Shown piece after piece: positions 1-5,138 of a stretch of 6,632 nt of DNA. Under the pieces are notes generated by a model. That model saw only the letters and a list, made by a program, of their open reading frames with translations. It was not told the origin of the DNA and did no database searches. The stretch's first letter is position 1, and each line of letters opens with the position of its first letter. The translations under genes were made by a program, and so were the position numbers. The stretch is from Burkholderiaceae bacterium (GTDB lineage Bacteria > Pseudomonadota > Gammaproteobacteria > Burkholderiales > Burkholderiaceae_C), in contig JANREF010000314.1 of assembly GCA_030726195.1 (NCBI GenBank), forward strand, positions 4,453 through 11,084, given 5' to 3'.

Positions 1-25
1 GCAACCCCTAGCCCCATCTCGCCAA

Positions 26-50
26 CACCCTCGGATCAAGTCCGAGGGTG
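26..50. repeat. Palindromic repeat unit A (GATCAAGTC core)
   Basis: Perfect 10-bp inverted arms (26-35 and 41-50) flank a 5-nt loop TCAAG. The unit belongs to a longer direct repeat with unit D: both are preceded by TCTCGCCA (17-24 and 295-302), and similarity continues past the right arm (GAC.TGG.G). This resembles the small extragenic palindromes scattered in many alpha- and betaproteobacterial genomes. The function is unknown. Confidence 0.75.
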
Positions 51-110
51 ACATGGTGATGGGTACGCAGTCGATGCGTGCTGGTGGTAGCGGGCTGTGG
101 TGGCATATGG

Positions 111-160
111 CATCGTTTGGCGTCGTTTAGCGACGTTTAGTGGCGGTTAGCGACATTTAT
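111..160. repeat. Degenerate 10-bp tandem repeat, five units
   Basis: Five consecutive 10-mers are CATCGTTTGG, CGTCGTTTAG, CGACGTTTAG, TGGCGGTTAG and CGACATTTAT, with approximate consensus CGNCGTTTAG. The middle units are closest to consensus and the outer ones have drifted. The period is about one helical turn, so the same motif would fall on the same DNA face five times. Replication slippage alone could also explain it. Confidence 0.6.
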
Positions 161-191
161 TCACGTGTGGCTTGTTGCCGTTTGAACTGTC

Positions 192-212
192 ACACCAGAC
201 TCGATCTGGTGT
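192..212. repeat. Palindromic repeat unit B (inverted orientation)
   Basis: 8-bp inverted arms ACACCAGA / TCTGGTGT (192-199 and 205-212) surround the loop CTCGA. That loop is the reverse complement of the unit A loop with one change (CTTGA to CTCGA). The stem sequence differs from units A and D but stays self-complementary. With unit C it forms a diverged tandem duplication with a period of 57 bp. Confidence 0.7.
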
Positions 213-249
213 CTCAAAGCCCGGTGGCACATGCTGCAGTTTTCTGTCG

Positions 250-268
250 CACCAGACTTGATCTGGTG
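250..268. repeat. Palindromic repeat unit C (inverted orientation)
   Basis: 7-bp arms CACCAGA / TCTGGTG (250-256 and 262-268), extendable by a G-T pair, surround loop CTTGA, the exact reverse complement of the loop in units A and D. It is the second copy of the 57-bp duplication: CTGTC.CACCAGAC starts at 187 and again at 244, and CTGCAGT follows both copies. Confidence 0.7.
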
Positions 269-305
269 TCTTGGTGCACCCCACTGCAGTGTTGTCTCGC
301 CAGGA

Positions 306-326
306 CCCTCGGATCAAGTCCGAGGG
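306..326. repeat. Palindromic repeat unit D (GATCAAGTC core)
   Basis: 8-bp arms CCCTCGGA / TCCGAGGG (306-313 and 319-326) surround loop TCAAG. It has the same orientation and stem as unit A, 278 bp away, with conserved flanks. It lies 35 bp beyond the stop codon of the Nudix gene. No T-run follows on the minus strand, so it is not a typical terminator, although it could protect the 3' end of that mRNA. Confidence 0.75.
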
Positions 327-360
327 GGACGTGGGGGTGCGGAGTCCAGCTGGATGCAGG

Positions 361-924
361 CTAACGCAGCACCAGCTCGTACACGGCGTGGGTGGGGGCG
401 TTGGGGTGGTGGCCGAAGTACAGCGCCAGGGTTTCTTTGACGGTTTTAAATGCCAGCTCGTCCCACGGTATGTCGGCGGCGGTGAACAGGCGTGCCTCTT
501 GCGTTTCGTCGCCTGGTGCGAATTGGTCGCTGGTGAGTGTGGCGGTGTAGAAAAAGTGCACTTGGCCCACGTGGGTGACGCTGATCACTGAGAACAACGG
601 CCCCATGGTGAATTGAGCGCCGGCTTCTTCAACGGTTTCTCGCGCGGCGCCTTCGGCGGCCGATTCGTTCATCTCCATAAAGCCCGCCGGCAGTGTCCAT
701 TTGCCTTTGCGTGGCTCTATGTTGCGCTTGCACAGCAGCACTTGGGGGGCATCGCCACCATGCCAAACGGGGATGGTGCCCACCACGTTGAGTGGGTTAA
801 CGTAGTGCGCGGTTGCGCACTGGGTGCATACAGCGCGCGGTTTGGTGTCGCCGTCGTCTGGCAAGCGCTGCGCAGTGGGCGCGCCGCAAGCGCGACAAAA
901 GTGGGTCTGTCTATCGGCTTGCAT
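361..924 (-). CDS. Zinc-ribbon Nudix hydrolase
   Basis: This 187-residue protein is predicted to hydrolyse a nucleoside diphosphate linked to another moiety (for example ADP-ribose, NAD(H) or a related sugar or dinucleotide). The exact substrate cannot be read from the sequence. The N-terminus carries a four-cysteine zinc ribbon (C10, C13, C33, C36). The Nudix box is complete at residues 81-103: G81, E87, R95, E96, E99, E100 and G102 fit GX5EX7REUXEEXGU, except that Thr sits at the first U position. The glutamates should bind the catalytic divalent metal. The SQPWPFPxS signature that follows the box in NudC NADH pyrophosphatases is absent, so nudC is not assigned. The ATG has only a weak AGG 7 nt upstream. 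It starts 69 bp after dctM on the same strand with no terminator seen between them, so readthrough from the transporter operon is likely. Confidence 0.9.
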   Translation of the reverse strand: MQADRQTHFCRACGAPTAQRLPDDGDTKPRAVCTQCATAHYVNPLNVVGTIPVWHGGDAPQVLLCKRNIEPRKGKWTLPAGFMEMNESAAEGAARETVEEAGAQFTMGPLFSVISVTHVGQVHFFYTATLTSDQFAPGDETQEARLFTAADIPWDELAFKTVKETLALYFGHHPNAPTHAVYELVLR

Positions 925-993
925 AGCGGGGCCTACGGTGCGCCGTGCGGGTCACGGCTTGGGTTGCTGGGCTGGTGCGTGGTGGTTTGGTCG

Positions 994-2325
994 CTAGTGG
1001 ATGATTTGGAAAATCACCAGCGCGATAGATGGGAAGAATACCAGCAACGCAATGCGCACAAAGTCTGAGAACAGGAAAGGCAGTATGGCCTTGAAGATTT
1101 CTTTCATGTGTACGTTTTTAGCCATGGCGCTGATGATGAACACGTTCATGCCCACAGGCGGCGTGATCAAGCCCACCTCAACCACCATGAGCGCCAAGAT
1201 GCCAAACCAGATGGCCTTGTCGTCTGCACCCAAACCCCATAAATCGATGCCCATGATGATGGGGAAAAAGATGGGGACTGTGAGCAAAATCATGGACAGG
1301 CTGTCCATAATGCAGCCCAGTACCAAGTAGATCACGATGATGATGGACAGCACAGCCAGCGGTGGCAAGTTCATGCCCACCACCCAGTTGGCCAGTTCCG
1401 TGTGCACTTGCGTGAGTGCCAAAAAGACGTTCAGTATGTCGGCACCCAGCAAAATCAAAAAGATCATGCCAGTGGCACCAGCTGCGCCGTAGACGCAGTC
1501 TAAGAAGCCACGGCCTTTGAGGCCGCCCGACGTCCAGGCCACGATGGCGGTGGCCAAGGTACCTATGGAGGCGGCTTCTGTCGGGGTGAAGACACCGCCG
1601 TAAATGCCGCCAATGACGGTGACGAAAATCACAATCACGGGCCATGTTTCCATGAGCGCTTGCAAGCGCTGGCCCCAGGTGAATTTGTTGCCTCTGGGCG
1701 CGTCCTGCGGGCTGATGCGCGCAATGACGCTGATGACCACCATGTAGCCCACAGCGGCCAACAGGCCGGGCACAAACGCTGCCAAGAACATTTTGGCGAT
1801 GTTTTGCTCGGTGATGATGGCGTAAATCACCAATGGCACAGACGGTGGAATCAAGATGCCCAAGGTGCCACCGGCGGCGATCGCTGCAGCCGACAGCCGC
1901 TCCGAGTAGCCGTGCTTTTTAAGCTCGGGCAAGGCCACTTGCCCCATGGTGGCCGCTGTGGCCAGCGACGAGCCACAAATGGCACCAAAGCCCGCGCAAG
2001 CGGTAACTGCGCCCATGGCCATGCCGCCGCGCCAGTGGCCAATCATGGCGTTGCCCGCCTTGAACAGCGCCTTAGACAAGCCGCCATGCGTGGCGAACTG
2101 CCCCATGAGCAAAAACAGCGGGACCACCGACAAGTCGTAAATGGAGTAGCGCGCGTAAGCCGCGCCTTTGAAGTAGGCCAGCAGTGGGCTGAGACCCGCG
2201 ACCATGACATAGCCAATAGAGCCCGTGAGCAGCATGGCCACGCCAATGTGCACACGCAGCGCCAACAGCAGCAGCATGAAGGCGAACATGATGGCGCCCA
2301 GTTCTATTCCTGTTAAGCCCATCAT
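994..2325 (-). CDS. dctM: TRAP transporter large permease subunit (DctM family)
   Basis: The large integral membrane subunit of a tripartite ATP-independent periplasmic transporter; it forms the Na+ or H+ coupled translocation path with DctQ. At 443 residues it has the usual DctM length and is strongly hydrophobic throughout, with about a dozen membrane segments. Family signatures include AGFGAICGSSLATAATMG (residues 111-128), GTLGILIPPSVPLVIYA (153-169), GGVFTPTEAAS (243-253) and GLITPPVGMNVF (385-396). The start at 2325 is chosen because its ATG overlaps the dctQ TGA in an ATGA arrangement and a GAGG lies 9 nt upstream (2335-2338). The open frame extends to 2427, but that extension only retranslates the dctQ end. 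A second ATG follows immediately at 2322. Translational coupling to dctQ is expected. The substrate is unknown; most family members carry carboxylate-bearing compounds. Confidence 0.96.
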   Translation of the reverse strand: MMGLTGIELGAIMFAFMLLLLALRVHIGVAMLLTGSIGYVMVAGLSPLLAYFKGAAYARYSIYDLSVVPLFLLMGQFATHGGLSKALFKAGNAMIGHWRGGMAMGAVTACAGFGAICGSSLATAATMGQVALPELKKHGYSERLSAAAIAAGGTLGILIPPSVPLVIYAIITEQNIAKMFLAAFVPGLLAAVGYMVVISVIARISPQDAPRGNKFTWGQRLQALMETWPVIVIFVTVIGGIYGGVFTPTEAASIGTLATAIVAWTSGGLKGRGFLDCVYGAAGATGMIFLILLGADILNVFLALTQVHTELANWVVGMNLPPLAVLSIIIVIYLVLGCIMDSLSMILLTVPIFFPIIMGIDLWGLGADDKAIWFGILALMVVEVGLITPPVGMNVFIISAMAKNVHMKEIFKAILPFLFSDFVRIALLVFFPSIALVIFQIIH

Positions 2326-2858
2326 GCGCGGATACCTCGAATGCCCTGTATGTCTGAGACGCAGTGGTAGGCCGCAATCAGCCCCAAAAGCGCAAACGAC
2401 GGCACCATGGGCACATAGCCCCACCATGTTGGAATGTTGAGCATCAAGGAGGCATCCCAGCCGTCCATCAACTCAATCATGTTCACCCACATGCGCCACG
2501 CAAACGTGAGCGCAAAGGCGCACAGAACCGCCGCAGCAACGGCGTCGAGTGCGAGTACGAATTTGGGGTTGGCCCTGACCGTGAAGAAGTCCACGATGAC
2601 GTGGCCGCGCACCCACTGCGTGTAGGGCAGGGCCAAGCTCACGGCAGCGGCGCAAGCAATTTGCACCAGCTCGTAGTCGCCCACAACGGGTGCGTCAAAA
2701 AACGTGCGCCCCACAATGCTGGCGAGCGACATCAGGGCCATGGCCACGAGGGTTAAGCCTGATAAAAACGCCATGACTTTGGCTGCGCCGCCTAGCCACC
2801 ACGCCAGCCCAGTGCTGGGTGCGTCGTCGCCTTGGTTGGAAATGATGAGGTCAGCCAA
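2322..2858 (-). CDS. dctQ: TRAP transporter small permease subunit (DctQ family)
   Basis: Small membrane subunit that pairs with DctM. It has 178 residues, typical of the family, with four predicted membrane segments near residues 27-48, 62-80, 100-122 and 146-166. Family-like features are GRTFFDAPVVGDYELVQ (50-66, at the end of helix 1) and GHVIVDFF (85-92, in the loop after helix 2). The predicted start is TTG at 2858: an in-frame TGA lies 21 bp upstream and the first in-frame ATG (Met29) would cut into helix 1. A CGGAGAC sequence (2867-2873) sits 8 nt ahead and matches the Shine-Dalgarno of dctP. The stop overlaps the dctM start by 4 nt. The gene is separated from dctP by a 177-bp gap with an intrinsic terminator, so its mRNA probably comes from readthrough or from its own promoter near the 2922-2942 palindrome. 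Confidence 0.93.
   Translation of the reverse strand: MADLIISNQGDDAPSTGLAWWLGGAAKVMAFLSGLTLVAMALMSLASIVGRTFFDAPVVGDYELVQIACAAAVSLALPYTQWVRGHVIVDFFTVRANPKFVLALDAVAAAVLCAFALTFAWRMWVNMIELMDGWDASLMLNIPTWWGYVPMVPSFALLGLIAAYHCVSDIQGIRGIRA
2334..2338 (-). promoter_or_regulatory. Ribosome binding site deciding the dctM start
   Basis: On the minus strand GAGGT lies inside the end of dctQ, with 9 nt between GAGG and the ATG at 2325. The spacing favours this ATG over the adjacent one at 2322 and over the upstream in-frame ATG at 2427. Confidence 0.6.
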
Positions 2859-2866
2859 ATCGAATG

Positions 2867-2873
2867 GTCTCCG
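2867..2873 (-). promoter_or_regulatory. Ribosome binding site for the dctQ TTG start
   Basis: CGGAGAC on the minus strand, 8 nt from the TTG at 2858. The identical heptamer stands 7 nt before the dctP ATG (4078-4084), which supports use of the unusual TTG start. Confidence 0.55.
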
Positions 2874-2921
2874 CGTTCATGTGTGATGAGCAGGGTCAGT
2901 GTAGGGGATGCGTGGCGCCAT

Positions 2922-2942
2922 TCAACGACACCGTGTCGTTGA
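2922..2942. promoter_or_regulatory. 21-bp palindrome upstream of dctQ, candidate operator
   Basis: Perfect 10-bp arms TCAACGACAC / GTGTCGTTGA (2922-2931 and 2933-2942) are separated by a single C. The site lies 63 bp upstream of the dctQ start codon and directly past the T-run of the dctP terminator. No T-tract follows on either strand, so it is not itself a classical terminator. The near-absence of a loop favours recognition as duplex DNA by a dimeric regulator over an RNA hairpin. Which regulator family would bind is not clear, and no regulator gene is present in the window. Confidence 0.5.
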
Positions 2943-2948
2943 GGCCGC

Positions 2949-2973
2949 AAAAAAAAAGCGGAGTGAACTCCGC
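2949..2973 (-). terminator. Intrinsic terminator after dctP
   Basis: On the minus strand a 6-bp GC-rich stem GCGGAG / CTCCGC with a TTCA loop (2958-2973) runs directly into nine Ts (2949-2957). It sits 63 bp beyond the dctP stop codon and before dctQ. Partial termination here would make dctP transcripts more abundant than dctQM transcripts, matching the need for excess binding protein over membrane subunits. Confidence 0.88.
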
Positions 2974-2977
2974 CCTT

Positions 2978-3019
2978 GGCTTTGAAGATGGCGGGGATGC
3001 CAGCACCCCCGCCAAAGCC
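2978..3019 (-). other. Bulged stem-loop at the 3' end of dctP mRNA
   Basis: Strong inner arms GGCGGGG / CCCCGCC (2990-2996 with 3007-3013 on the plus strand) are extended outward by GGCTT / AAGCC (2978-2982 with 3015-3019) past a one-sided bulge. It lies between the dctP stop and the terminator and has no T-run of its own. Such structures often block 3' exonucleases and stabilise the upstream message. That role is inferred here. Confidence 0.6.
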
Positions 3020-3035
3020 TGGTTGCGCTGAGCGC

Positions 3036-4070
3036 TTACTTGGTGTTGTCAGACACCATCTTGCGTGCGGACTCCAGCATGTCTTTGCCGTTGTAGCCGC
3101 GCTGGTTCATCTCAGCCACCCAGCCGTCACTCAAATCAGCAGTGGCGGCTTGCCACTTCTTCATTTCAGCAGCCGGAATGACGGTGATTTTCTGGTTGGG
3201 CGCAGCTTCGAAGATCTTCTTGCTTGGTGCGTCGTTGCCCGCTTGTGTCTTGCCCAAGAAGGCAGAGAATTCGCGGCCAGAGTTCTTGTCGATCACGGCT
3301 TGCAAGTCTTTGGGCAGTGAGTCGTACTTGGCCTTGTTCATGGGTACAACAAACACGGTGGTGTACAAGGCGTTGAAGCTTGGGTCTGGCTCAGAGGTGA
3401 AGTTGGTCAACTCTTGCACGCGCAGGCCTGGTGCGACTTCGTAAGGAATCACAGCACCGTCGATAACGCCTTTAGACAAAGCCTCGGGCACAGCTGGCAC
3501 GGGCATTGGCACGGGTGTGGCACCCAAGTTCTTCAGCATCTTGGTGATTTGTGCGGTTGGGCCGCGCAGCTTTTTACCTTTGAAGTCGGCCAGCGTGGTG
3601 ATGGGCGCTTCGCGGGTGAAAATCACACCGGGGCCGTGCACGTGCACAGCAAGCAGCTTGACGTCTTTGAACTCTTCTGTGGCGTATTGCTGCGCAAAGT
3701 CCCAAGCCGCACGGCTGGTGGCTTCGGCATTGGTCATCATGAAGGGCAGCTCAAACACTTGAATGCGCGAGAAACGCGTGCCTGAGTAACCGGCCACGGT
3801 CCACACCACGTCGGCAATGCCGTCTTTGGCTTGGTTGAACAGCTGTGGGGGCGAACCACCCAGTTGCATGGCTGGGTAAATTTGGCAGTTCAAGCGGCCA
3901 TTGGAGTCGCGCTCGATGTTCTTGCACCAGTCGCCCAACATGGTGGTGTGTTGAATCGACTGTGGGCCTAAAAAGTGGTGCACCTTCAGGGTGATGGTCT
4001 CTGCGTGAGCGCTCAGGCCTGCGGCCATCATGGCTGCGGCAGCTAGCGTGTGTTGCAGTGTTTTTTTCAT
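3036..4070 (-). CDS. dctP: TRAP transporter solute-binding protein (DctP family)
   Basis: Periplasmic receptor that binds the solute and delivers it to the DctQM permease. The 344-residue precursor begins with a Sec signal peptide (MKK, a hydrophobic Ala-rich stretch, and an Ala-His-Ala site), probably cut before Glu24. The mature part follows the DctP pattern: MQLGGSPPQLFNQAKDGIAD (68-87) and DFKGKKLRGPTAQITKMLKNL (162-182), where Arg169 is the position that usually salt-bridges a substrate carboxylate. ALSKGVIDGAVIP (197-209) and FNALYTTVFVVPMNK (232-246) follow. Mature residues Cys49 and Cys62 could form a disulfide. The ATG at 4070 is supported by the signal peptide and by CGGAGAC 7 nt upstream. 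The substrate cannot be named. The gene is first in the cluster and is followed by its own terminator. Confidence 0.95.
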   Translation of the reverse strand: MKKTLQHTLAAAAMMAAGLSAHAETITLKVHHFLGPQSIQHTTMLGDWCKNIERDSNGRLNCQIYPAMQLGGSPPQLFNQAKDGIADVVWTVAGYSGTRFSRIQVFELPFMMTNAEATSRAAWDFAQQYATEEFKDVKLLAVHVHGPGVIFTREAPITTLADFKGKKLRGPTAQITKMLKNLGATPVPMPVPAVPEALSKGVIDGAVIPYEVAPGLRVQELTNFTSEPDPSFNALYTTVFVVPMNKAKYDSLPKDLQAVIDKNSGREFSAFLGKTQAGNDAPSKKIFEAAPNQKITVIPAAEMKKWQAATADLSDGWVAEMNQRGYNGKDMLESARKMVSDNTK

Positions 4071-4118
4071 GCAGCTTGTCTCCGGCTGGTTTGGTTAATA
4101 ATCCACACAAATAATAAA

Positions 4119-4134
4119 CCGACCGAGCGGTCGG
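4119..4134. promoter_or_regulatory. Palindrome upstream of dctP: candidate repressor operator or terminator
   Basis: CCGACCGAGCGGTCGG has 7-bp perfect arms around a 2-bp centre and lies 49 bp before the dctP start in otherwise AT-rich DNA. The GACCG..CGGTC form resembles operators of many TetR-family repressors. On the minus strand it is also a GC-rich stem (CCGACC, loop GCTC, GGTCGG) followed by TTTATTATTT, 26 bp beyond the stop codon of the methyltransferase gene. It could therefore terminate that gene. The two readings are not exclusive. Confidence 0.5.
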
Positions 4135-4159
4135 GGAATCGGTATAAACCCATGCTCGG

Positions 4160-5125
4160 TCACGCTGGCGTCAGCTCTGGCGCGCTATAAATCAGTACTT
4201 TCAAAGCCCGTTCAGAGTCGATGTCAGCAAAAATGCTGGGGTTGGCCAGACGCTGCTCAAACTGCAATTCGGGCGCGAGTTCGGCGACCAAGTCGCGCAG
4301 GAATGCGCTGCCCAGCTCTGGTGCGTTCAGGCACAGCATGGCCTTGCCGCCGGGGCGCAGCAGGTCGGGCAAGCGCCGTATCAGCTTGGCGTAGTCTTTG
4401 GTGGCTACAAAGCTGCCCTTTTGAAAGCTGGGCGGGTCTATCACCACCAAGTGGTAGGGGCCGCTGCGCGCGATCTTGCCCCAGGTTTTGAAAATGTCGT
4501 GGGGCAAAAAGCTCGCCCCATTGTCCAGGGCGTTGAGGCGGTGGTTGATTTGTCCGGTGGCCAATGCGCCAGCGGCCATGTCCACGTTGACCACGAGCTT
4601 GGCACCAGCTTGCAGGGCTGCAACCGAAAATCCGCAGGTGTAGGCGAATAAATTGAGCACCTTGAACGACGGGTTGGGCGCCTTGGTGGCGGCATGTTGC
4701 GCGACTTGCTCGCGCACCCATTGGCGCCCACTGGCCATGTCTAAAAATAGCCCATGGTTTTGGCCCTTGAGCAAATGCACCCGGTACTGCGCACCGGCCT
4801 CGCTCACGTTGTGCGGCTGTGGCACGCTACCGGCCATCAGGCGGGTTTCGGTTTGTTCGGGGCTGCGGCATTGAAATACCCAGTTCAGCGCGTGTTGTGG
4901 GCCGCACAGCGCTTGCCAGCGTTGCAGCAGGGCGTGGTGGATGGTGTCCAGCGTGGCCTCGTCCACGGGCTTGAAGCTGGTGAGCAGCCACACGGGCGCA
5001 AACCAATCGAGCGCCCATTGTTCGCTGCCTAGGTGGCGTGCGCCACGGCCATGAAAAAGGCGCTGCGCGTCGCTGGGCAGCGGCAGGTGGGCGATGGTGT
5101 CTAGTAAGGCTTGCATAGACGCCAT
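4160..5125 (-). CDS. Class I SAM-dependent methyltransferase, RlmI/RlmK-like (probable RNA methyltransferase)
   Basis: A 321-residue protein predicted to transfer a methyl group from S-adenosylmethionine, probably to a cytosine or guanine of rRNA. Numbering is from the 5125 start. Residues 118-137 contain LLKGQNHGLFLDM..GRQWV, the entry segment typical of the RlmI/RlmKL methyltransferase domain. SAM-binding motif I is VLNLFAYTCGFSVAALQAGA (156-175), the acidic ribose contact is in NVD (180-182), and the catalytic-type motif is DPPSFQKG (230-237). No N-terminal PUA domain is seen, so it is not a standard RlmI and no symbol is given. The open frame begins at 5197, but that extension would overlap the divergent pgeF. 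ATG at 5125 or 5116 fits the conserved LLDTIAHLPLPSDAQRLFHGRG start region, and neither has a clear Shine-Dalgarno. Confidence 0.85.
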   Translation of the reverse strand: MASMQALLDTIAHLPLPSDAQRLFHGRGARHLGSEQWALDWFAPVWLLTSFKPVDEATLDTIHHALLQRWQALCGPQHALNWVFQCRSPEQTETRLMAGSVPQPHNVSEAGAQYRVHLLKGQNHGLFLDMASGRQWVREQVAQHAATKAPNPSFKVLNLFAYTCGFSVAALQAGAKLVVNVDMAAGALATGQINHRLNALDNGASFLPHDIFKTWGKIARSGPYHLVVIDPPSFQKGSFVATKDYAKLIRRLPDLLRPGGKAMLCLNAPELGSAFLRDLVAELAPELQFEQRLANPSIFADIDSERALKVLIYSAPELTPA

Positions 5126-5138
5126 ATAGTAGTCGGCT
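5125..5138. promoter_or_regulatory. Very short divergent gap with AT-rich -10-like sequence
   Basis: Only 13 bp (5126-5138) separate the chosen start codons of the methyltransferase and pgeF. The plus strand has TATAGT (5125-5130) and the minus strand has TACTAT over almost the same bases (5126-5131). Either would place transcription starts next to the ATGs. No good -35 hexamer is seen at 16-18 bp in either direction, so this is a weak call. Confidence 0.25.

Larger units (their letters stand above)
1..360. other. Gene-free, repeat-rich intergenic region
   Basis: No convincing coding sequence is visible on either strand. Short open frames exist, but they read straight through palindromic repeats and give low-complexity, Cys/Arg/Trp-rich peptides. 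One contains DPRIKSEGD, a phrase familiar as the spurious translation of interspersed GGATCAAGTCC-type repeats. The stretch holds four hairpin-forming palindromes (26-50, 192-212, 250-268, 306-326) and a five-unit 10-bp degenerate tandem repeat (111-160). It lies just downstream of the minus-strand Nudix gene, which stops at 361. None of the palindromes is followed by a T-tract in that direction, so no classical terminator for that gene is seen. Confidence 0.8.

Noticed and set aside
1..360. CRISPR array
   Set aside because: The repeats are palindromes in mixed orientation with irregular spacing, no uniform repeat-spacer pattern, and no cas genes nearby.
140..591. Plus-strand open frames of 69-106 residues across the left region
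   Set aside because: They read through the palindromic repeats and antisense to the Nudix gene. Phrases such as DPRIKSEGD are typical spurious repeat translations, and composition is low complexity without domains.
943..957. Small stem-loop between dctM and the Nudix gene as terminator
   Set aside because: Only a 5-bp CCGTG/CACGG stem with no following T-run on the minus strand.
1660..2316. 218-residue open frame antisense to dctM
   Set aside because: A His/Gln/Arg-rich shadow of GC-rich coding sequence in the reverse frame, with no domain or start signal.
2326..2427. 34-residue N-terminal extension of dctM from an upstream ATG
   Set aside because: It only retranslates the 3' end of dctQ. 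The ATGA overlap with a well-placed GAGG and the hydrophobic N-terminus at 2325 fit the family better.
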